Below, piece by piece: positions 56,695 to 64,000 of a stretch of 64,000 bases of DNA (positions are counted from its first letter, which is position 1; each line of letters begins with the position of its first letter). A model generated the notes under the pieces. It saw nothing but the letters and a program-made list of their open reading frames with translations, did not search any database and had not been told where the DNA came from. The stretch lies in NCBI GenBank assembly GCA_003255065.1, contig QAOA01000473.1, positions 280,291-344,290 on the forward strand, read 5' to 3'. The DNA is from Cercis canadensis (Eukaryota; Streptophyta; Magnoliopsida; Fabales; Fabaceae). The translations under genes were made by a program, and so were the position numbers.

Positions 56695-57835
56695 TAATTA
56701 GGATATATTGTTATATGAAATAATATAGTATATTAATAACATTTCTTTGTCTTCTTATTACACCATTTTATTTTTTGCTGATAAATAATAACTATTAGCC
56801 CAGTTGGTAGTTGGGAAGAATAGGTTTTTAGACTTTTGGGCATGCAATGTAGGTTTCGGTTTTAATCAATGCTCAACACATTTGACTTTGCTATCTCTAG
56901 TCAAATTAGTTGAAATACATTAAATTATTGGTCAGATAGGGTTACTATGCAATGCCTTGTTGATTGTCGACATTGTATCCAACTTTTCAGCGTTTAATGT
57001 CCATTTATACAGGTTTGACAAGTTGCAACCTTTTCCATCTGAATACTTAATTGATGTTAGCAACTCGGAATAGACCAATGATGTTGAAGCGCCGTTCCTG
57101 TTTCTCGTGTTTTTGTCCCCACTTTTGTTTTTTCGTTTTCTTGGGTAACGGGTCTATTTGGGCGAGTGAATGGTTAGCGCTATGAGATTATCAATGAGGG
57201 ATTTTTTTTAAAAAAATATTTCATGGTTTCCAAGATCAAAATACCTAACTTGGTATCGTTAGCATAGTTGACGGATGTAAGGTTCGAGAACGTTGAAAAA
57301 AAATATATTTGGTTTAACTATTTTGGAAAATTAATTATTAAAAGTGTTTGTTAAGCTTNCTTCTTAATTTATGTGAAAGGGGTAAAAATGAAAAATATTT
57401 TTTATTGAAAGTTTGGGATGAAACAAATTTTTGATTTTAATATCATTATAAAAATTTCAAAAAATTAAATTATTCAATATGTATTAAAATAGTTAATTTT
57501 TTATAAAATACATAAATAGAACAATACATAAAATATGCCTGAAAACATATTAAGATATTATTTTTTTTTAACACTATTAAATTCAAATTTTGTCAATAAT
57601 GTTAACTTAGGGATGTAATACATATAGGTAACTCATCATTTTTTCAAAATTTTCGTAATGGTACTATATTCAAAAGTTTGTTTCACCGTACTCCATCTAA
57701 GAGGTGTTTTTCCCATATAACTTGTTTTCATTCTAATTATGTGATTATTATAGTTATACTGACATTATAACTATATATATGAAAATATTTTTCACATAGT
57801 ATGAGAGGTATTTTGGTTAATTTTTAGCTATATGA
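56695..57835. other. Intergenic, no gene seen
   Basis: AT-rich. A weak tRNA-like segment (TAGCCCAGTTGGTAG near 56797) may be another SINE fragment. A single N lies at 57359 with no flanking duplication that I can see. Confidence 0.4.
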
Positions 57836-57847
57836 ACTAAATGGTCT

Positions 57848-57998
57848 CTTTTTTTCGGTTAATACAGGAGAGCGTTGCTCTAGGGAGTTTGAGAAAGGGT
57901 GAAAGACATAGGGATCACATAGGGGTTAGATCTCACAACTCCTAGTTCACCTCATGGCTAAAGGCTGTGACTACTAGGCTAAAGCCAGCGATAAAATT
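57848..57998 (-). mobile_element. tRNA-derived SINE with target duplication
   Basis: A perfect 10-bp direct repeat TAAATGGTCT (57838-57847 and 57999-58008) bounds a segment. On the minus strand it starts with GGCTTTAGCCTAGTAG (A-box-like), has GAGATCTAACCCC (B-box-like) and ends in a poly-A (plus-strand T-run at 57850-57855). Confidence 0.6.
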
Positions 57999-58437
57999 AA
58001 ATGGTCTTTTTCTCTAACATCTTTGCACCCCAAAATCTTCTCGAAATGGTTTTATATACTATTATTTATATTCACACTAGTGGCATAATTTAAGTTATAT
58101 ATAAAAAAAAAAAGCTTAAATGGATTTAGTAAAACTCATCGTGCTAATTATGCGACTGTAACATTTGTAAAAAAACATTGCTAACTATAAATTAGATTTT
58201 TAAGCAAGGTTATTTACATACTAGTTATTTTCACACTATTTTACACTTTGTACACAACACGTGAATTTAACTTGACTAATCTAACTAATTATATCTTGCA
58301 TATTATCTCGTATAGTGTGTTTATAGATTTGTTATATATTTTTTCTTATAAATTCACAATGTGCCTCCCCCCCGGCCCTATCAATGTGAGGTAATCAACA
58401 TCATCTCTAAACTAATTAAATCATTTAAATTCAAGTA

Positions 58438-58645
58438 GGGTATGTTTGGTAGGGATGAAAGAAATAAGATTTAAGGGAGTAAAATTTACTTTATTCTAAA
58501 TATATTTGGTTGTAGAAGTAAATTGAGGAATTATATTTACAATTAAACATAATTAAAGAGTAATATTTACACCCATTGTTACTCCTTAAAAAAATAAATT
58601 ATATCCCCTTAATATTTATCCATTTACCTCCTACCAAACATACCC
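58438..58645. mobile_element. Tourist-like MITE (PIF/Harbinger type)
   Basis: Perfect 16-bp inverted ends GGGTATGTTTGGTAGG / CCTACCAAACATACCC bound a 208-bp AT-rich segment. The flanks GTA and TTA fit a decayed 3-bp TWA duplication. The GGG...TGTTTGGT terminus is typical of Tourist-like elements. Confidence 0.75.
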
Positions 58646-59058
58646 TTAGAGTTACTAACCGGAATTCTATTTAAAAAATAATGCTCTATAGTTACACATT
58701 TCCTAGGTTAACTATCATTTATTTAAATTCAGTTTTTTTTTTTTTTTAAGTGTATTAATTTTAATTCAGTTAGAGTTACTTGTAGAGTCGTGTTTATAAA
58801 TATTAGAGTCGTATAATAAGCCTTATTCAGACACAACCCAAGTATGAACTGAACATGTTATACCCAGTTTTAATACTCTATAATTGGATTCAGTCCAATC
58901 CTTTCTCATCTCAATAGAGAACTGGAACTATGTTCCATGACATAATAAATATATTCAACGATAGAAGGTGCACTAGTATTTTATTTTACAAAAATATTGA
59001 ATGGTAATATATCTGCAATATTTTTTTTTTTGCCATTAATGATTATATGCTCTAAGTT

Positions 59059-59146
59059 TTTTTTTTTTTTTTACTTAAAAGTAAATAGTGACTACATTTA
59101 TAATCAAATATATTTGAATCGAGGAAGGAGTGAGGAGACTGGCCTT
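59059..59146 (-). mobile_element. 5'-truncated SINE with target duplication
   Basis: Direct repeats ATGATTATATGCTCTAAGTT (59039-59058) and a 22-base version (59147-59168) flank a short segment. On the minus strand it has a B-box-like GATTCAAATAT and ends in a poly-A. Confidence 0.55.
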
Positions 59147-59169
59147 ATGATTGCATATGCTCTAAGTTG

Positions 59170-61600
59170 TTCAGTTTGAGTTATTGCAATTTTCTAAGCA
59201 TTTTATTTTTGTGTTTTAATAAATAATTTAATGATAGTCATTGTAAAGAACCATTAATTGAATCAAAATTGCATCAAGATCTCCATTTGACAAATCAGTG
59301 GACACTTTGTTGCAAATCATACACTTCTGTACCTACATGACTGAATATTAGCAACCTTAGAGATGACACTACTAAGAAAGTAGCCTAGGATATAGATTAT
59401 ACGAATAACCTTAGTTGATAGTGAATTTCTAGAGAAAACAAATTAATTTACAGTGGTAATTTTGTCTAACCTTCATATGAAGGTTATTGGTTATAATCCC
59501 CTTCTATGATACTACGCAATGATAAACAATCAATTATGGATCACAATTTAACACAAAAAAAAGTATAATGTTCTGTGTGTTTTTTTATTCTTTTTTTTTC
59601 TTTCTTTCTTTCCTTTTCAAAGCCAGGGCCTGCATGGCCAGCTGAAAATATGAATGATTTGACTAATGTAGGGTGGTTTTGACTTCTTTCTTGATATAAT
59701 ATTATGGCTGCTTTCCAAGTTGAATATGCACAATTCAATCTTGATACTTATTCTAATCAAGTTCTCCATAAAGAAAACCCTAAATTGGCAGCAGGTCATT
59801 TAGGGTGTTCCAATTTGACTTCAATCTAAAATGCTGTTGGATAGAATCGTACTATTGTCAAACGATTGAACATTGTAAGAGGAATAAGTGGTCAATGTCC
59901 AAGCATAATTAGATAAATAATTTCCACACTAGTGTTTTTTCATATTTCGTCAGACTACTTAGTCGGTAGTATTTTAACCATATAAAAAAAATTAAGTGGA
60001 TTCAATTAAATTCATATATAGAGATACAAAATGTGAAATATAATATATACAGATAATATTTACTCACAAAACTATGTTACCATCTCTTTTTTAGGCGTAT
60101 TTTTGGTAGAAAATTCTATCAAAGATGTTTGTACAAGTGTTTTATTACAAACAAGTTATTGTGGGATAAAAAGTTGAATTGGTTAGTTTTTACAAGAATC
60201 CAACTATGTCAAAACACCAGTTAACTTAAAACCTTTGATTGTTGCCAACGGATATTGGTTCAAGTAATAAGAGGTGTACTTGTTTGTTGTCTTCAATTTG
60301 AATTCATTTAGAGGTTGTGGAAAAAAACAATTCCATGAATTTACTAAGGCCGGTGCAAATAATTGGACCAACCTTCTTGGCGCTGATGCTTTAGGTGTCT
60401 CCTTCCCTTGCGTTATAGCTGTGTAGTGTCCTTTCGACTTTGCCCCTTCGATTACCCGAAAAAAGAAAGCTAAATATAAATATAAGTTGGACTGTGATGA
60501 TGTATGTGCTGATGACTAGGTCGATACACATGGGATTAGAGGTCGAGTATGTGAGTAAGTATCTGCACAAATAACATACATGAGCTTAAGCTGAGTGTGT
60601 TAATGCTTGGACTCCAATGTTTAAGTTAGTAGTTGTGCCGAGTTAATGAAATACAATAAATGACGGTGTGTAAAAAATGTGCATACCTAAAAGAGAGCGA
60701 TATTTATAGCGAGGTAATGATTGTGATGGTCATTTTGCTATTGAGACTAGCTTGATCTTAGTGTAATTATTAGGCTTGATTGTGCGAAATTATGGGCCAA
60801 TATTTTCTAACTACAGGATTTTTACTCTCTAGCTTGCATTTTTATTTTGTTCTTTGGTTTACCAAATTATTCCTAAACAACTGTCAAGTAAATTATTGTA
60901 TTTATGACAGAAAGGAAAAAAACCAAAACTTGGAAAAAGAACTTTTAGTCTATTTTGCCTTCTACATATATGTATCTCTCCTCCCAATCTATGAAACTGG
61001 TATGAGTTAAATTAGTTCATATAACTATTGGCCTATTTAGTCTTCTTTGTTCTATCTCTTTCAACCAAAATAAAAAAGAATAATATAACGCACCCAAACT
61101 AAAACGCAATCGAAGCTCAACATTTTCAGTTCCATTAAGAACAATGATAAGACACGCAACTTCAACTTATTGGCCACAGAATCTCCCCAAAAAATCATAT
61201 CTACACTTTAAGAATATGCCTTGTCTTTTATCCCCTTAAAACAGTGGTCCTGTCCTGTTTGAATGTTCAGTAATTTCAACTCTCAATAAGATTGCTTTTC
61301 AATCTAAGTACGTGTCCGAAGTTGACAGTTGTTTATTTGACCTATTATTGGAAAAACTTTATTTTTTGTTAAAGAAAAGTGTAATGGATTGAAGAAATAA
61401 AAAGTAGACGAGTAAATAGTAAGAATAGAACTCTTAACATCAAATGTTTAATTCTTATGATAAGAGAAAGTATGATAAGACTCACAATTTCTAACTCTAT
61501 TTTCTCAGTGGAAAAGTTATGATTTTCTATATATATATATATATATAGTGTGGTCACAATTGTTGTATTAAACAAGAATGAACTGCTAATTCTTACCTTA
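59170..61600. other. Intergenic, no gene seen
   Basis: AT-rich; a (TA)n tract near 61531-61548. Short ORFs on both strands lack domains. Confidence 0.45.
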
Positions 61601-61603
61601 AAA

Positions 61604-61779
61604 TATAAGTTTAGTCCCTAAAATAATTTTGTATCAATTAGATCCTTGAATGTTTTGGTTTTAATTGAGTCCATTTTAAATGTCCATTTTGATTCTTAGA
61701 AGAACTTAATTATTGAACCCCATTCATAACATTCAAGAATCTAATTGATACAAAAATTATTGTAGGGACTAAACTAATA
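61604..61779. mobile_element. Small foldback/MITE-like element
   Basis: Inverted ends TATAAGTTTAGTCCCTA / TAGGGACTAAACTAATA match at 16 of 17 positions and continue imperfectly inward (ATCAATTAGATCCTTGAATG against CATTCAAGAATCTAATTGAT). The target duplication is not clear. The GTTTAGTCCCTA terminus is widespread among small plant elements. Confidence 0.6.
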
Positions 61780-62367
61780 TTCCTTTTATGTTTCAAAAAT
61801 TAAAATGGTGGTTTACAAGTAAAATACTTAAGTGATTTGATAATCAAGTGCTCCTCTAACCTTGATGCCTTCCTAAAGATCCATTTACAAAAATGGATGG
61901 CTCTCTATAAACAACTTTTGGCTATAATATGATCATAAATTAGTTGTGAAAAATAGATTCAATAAAGAATTGATTTTATGTTTGCATATGTTATTACAGA
62001 AGTAATTTTTTTAATAATTAATGTTTATTTGGATTGCATAAAGAAAATTACTTTTAAGTATCAAATTACCAAAAATGGTATAAAGTGACAAAATTAGGAT
62101 GATAAAATCTAAGGGTGATTAAATAGAAATACACAACAATGAAAAAAGAGGTTTAAGCTAGAATCAAAAACTCTAAATTTTTGCTTATGTGAAAAAGCTG
62201 TTCCGGTGTATTGAGAATAGTAAACAACTGTTTTGTTATTTTAGCCAAACACAGAACATTTTCTCAAAATCAATTTTGGGGCTTTAAAAGCTGTTGATAG
62301 CCCTTCCCTTTAAAATCTTATCTAAACATTCTCTCAATTCCTCTCTTTCTCACTCATAGTAATTATT

Positions 62368-62512
62368 TATTCATTTATTTTACTTGAAATAGTTGGCCAA
62401 ATGGCCAAAGCCATCATTTTGCAGCTGGGGAGATTTGAACCTGAGATAGAGGGTGAGGGACAACTTTAAGGCTAAGGCTAGAGACGGCTCCACTGAGTCA
62501 ATGCCTCTCCTC
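62368..62512 (-). mobile_element. tRNA-derived SINE with perfect 17-bp target duplication
   Basis: The direct repeat CACTCATAGTAATTATT occurs at 62351-62367 and 62513-62529. Between them the minus strand reads an A box (TTGACTCAGTGGAG), a B box (GGTTCAAATCTCC) and an AT-rich tail (AAATAAATGAATA). Box spacing and flanks make this a clear SINE. Confidence 0.85.
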
Positions 62513-62529
62513 CACTCATAGTAATTATT

Positions 62530-63650
62530 ATAAATGGAAGCTGAATTATGGAAGTTCTTTCAAAAAGAGTTGGGAGTTATAAACTTATATATAAGAAAGG
62601 TACCCACAAAGCACAATGGCATTGCTAACTGCATATGAAGGTTGATAACAGCACAATGGCAATGGTGATTATTTATCCAATGCAAGTTTTATCAGTAAAG
62701 ACTATAGACTAAATCAAACAAAAAGCTGCACTAGATTCTGCGGTTTTGCTAGCTTAATTCATTAAAATTCTTGAACACAAACAAGCCCAATAACCAAATT
62801 TGATGAATAATAAATTCTTGAACTGACATGAATAAGTTATCTGATGCAATATAATATGAAGATTGCAGTATGACACAAGCTACCCAACAAAATGAATCAG
62901 ATAATATACATAAATATTGATTAAGGTTTGTGAAGACTATGATAATTGGTTCTCCACTTTCAGCCATTGAATAAGATAGTTAATCTTCTATACTTTATTC
63001 AATTATGGTGGTTGTATGGATAGTTTGGTGTAAATAATTCATCTTTCAAATCTATAATCGCCATGTCTTGCTGTCACAATGGAAATCCTAGTTATGGGAA
63101 GCCATAAGTCTTCAGTTAATTAATCAAAAACTATTTGCCACTTAGAATAATAATGACTGTTTGACTTTCCAATCAGCATCCACAATATCAAAGTATTACT
63201 GAATGGGTATATGACATGTCATAACAAGATCAGATCTTTGAAAGTTAATGGAATATATTGAAAAAAAAAAAAAAAACAGAAACATTATTAAAATTTCAGA
63301 ATTGGAGTCCAAATCATATTCCATCTCCTCTGCAACTTGAAGTGATCCACTTCCAAATATAAAGGCACCAATATATGAAAGATTATAACATGCGTGGCGC
63401 TCAATCTGATAGACAAAATTAAAATATTTGTTTTTCTTTGCCCAATCTGGCTTCAGACCACAAGGAATGTCACTGGTTTCCCTTTGCAGTCCCCATCGCA
63501 AAACAACCTCCAACAGATCAAAGCACGCCACGTATTAATGATACAATTCTAAATAATTATCTTTTATTTAGTCAAATTATCCCTAAGTAATATTTATTTA
63601 TCGTTATCCTCTTAGTTGTTATCTTTATTATCTATTAGGATTAGTAATTA
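62530..63650. other. Intergenic, no supported gene
   Basis: AT-rich. A minus-strand open stretch (63196-63531) lacks an ATG start and recognisable domains; I would not call it a gene. Confidence 0.4.
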
Positions 63651-63651
63651 T

Positions 63652-63868
63652 AACTAATGAGAGTTGGGTTAGCTGGTTAGGATCAAAGTACTTCTCTTAT
63701 AATGCCTAAGTTCAAATCTTACTACTAACTATCTCTTTTTGATAGACAATCTGTAAGTACTACTATAAGTCTTTGTTGAAACTTGTGACATACCCTGGCT
63801 TTATAATGAGATAGCCTCCCTTCATTCTAATCTTTTGAGGACCCAACANAAAAAAAAAAAAAAAAAAA
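63652..63868 (+). mobile_element. tRNA-derived SINE with 13-bp target duplication
   Basis: GATTAGTAATTAT (63639-63651) and GATAAGTAATTAT (63869-63881) flank a segment with an A box (GGTTAGCTGGTTAGGATC), a B box (AAGTTCAAATCTTAC) and a 3' poly-A tract that contains an N at 63849. Confidence 0.8.
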
Positions 63869-64000
63869 GATAAGTAATTATCTCTTTGTTAGTTTAGATG
63901 GCCTATAATATGTGGTAAGTAGTATAGTTTCGATAAAGAATTGAGAATTTGTCTTTTAGTAGTTTGTTCCAAATTAACTCCAATTGAAACCCCTTTTCTA

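Noticed and set aside
63196..63531. Minus-strand 111-codon ORF
   Set aside because: Starts at GTG, contains a poly-A-derived Phe run, and shows no recognisable domain.
1..64000. A novel multi-gene defence, biosynthetic or CRISPR-like system
   Set aside because: No co-directional host gene cluster or repeat-spacer array was found; almost all structure is explained by transposable elements and two unrelated host genes.

Overview
The window is repeat-rich, AT-rich nuclear DNA from a flowering plant, most likely a eudicot. It holds nested LTR retrotransposons, a CACTA transposon, MULE, hAT and Tourist-like elements and tRNA-derived SINEs. Among these sit two recognisable intact host genes: a short arabinogalactan-peptide gene (6369-6539, minus) and an intronless phytosulfokine-receptor-like receptor kinase gene (51059-54079, plus). 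No bacterial, organellar or CRISPR content was seen. Ten single N characters mark unfinished assembly joins.

Region 1-5783 is the 5' part of a decayed Ty3/gypsy element of Athila type on the minus strand: LTR, tRNA-Asp-like primer site, tandem-repeat leader, gag, protease and the start of RT. The AGP-peptide gene follows with its own TATA box, then a non-autonomous hAT element (7000-7847) and an orphan last exon of a plastidic glucose transporter (8818-9006). A Ty1/copia element (9273-22611, TSD AAATT) is split inside its RT by a second element (12855-21361, TSD AACAT). That second element is of Tat/Ogre type and carries only gag.

Region 22.6-36.8 kb is mostly anonymous repeat: LTR-like remnants, an unrecognised minus-strand ORF (23452-24036), diverged tandem arrays, and a Mutator-like element (29935-30963, perfect 9-bp TSD). 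The Mutator-like element has captured the 5' exon of a caffeoylshikimate esterase/monoacylglycerol lipase-type gene. Region 36.8-47.0 kb is a three-level nest: a LINE with zf-RVT and RNase H remnants is cut by a CACTA element (37334-46510), and the CACTA transposase gene is cut by a Tat-like solo LTR (39881-42919).

Region 47-50.5 kb holds a foldback element with MULE-type target duplication, a possible Helitron end and a degenerate inverted repeat. The PSK-receptor-like gene then stands alone. Downstream of it, 54.8-63.9 kb carries at least five probable tRNA-derived SINEs, several with clear target-site duplications, plus two small MITE-like elements. I found no operon-like or multi-gene system. 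The two host genes are unrelated, one a cell-surface proteoglycan peptide and the other a peptide-hormone receptor. The main interest lies in the nested insertion history, the gene capture, and assembly artefacts that inflate repeat lengths.
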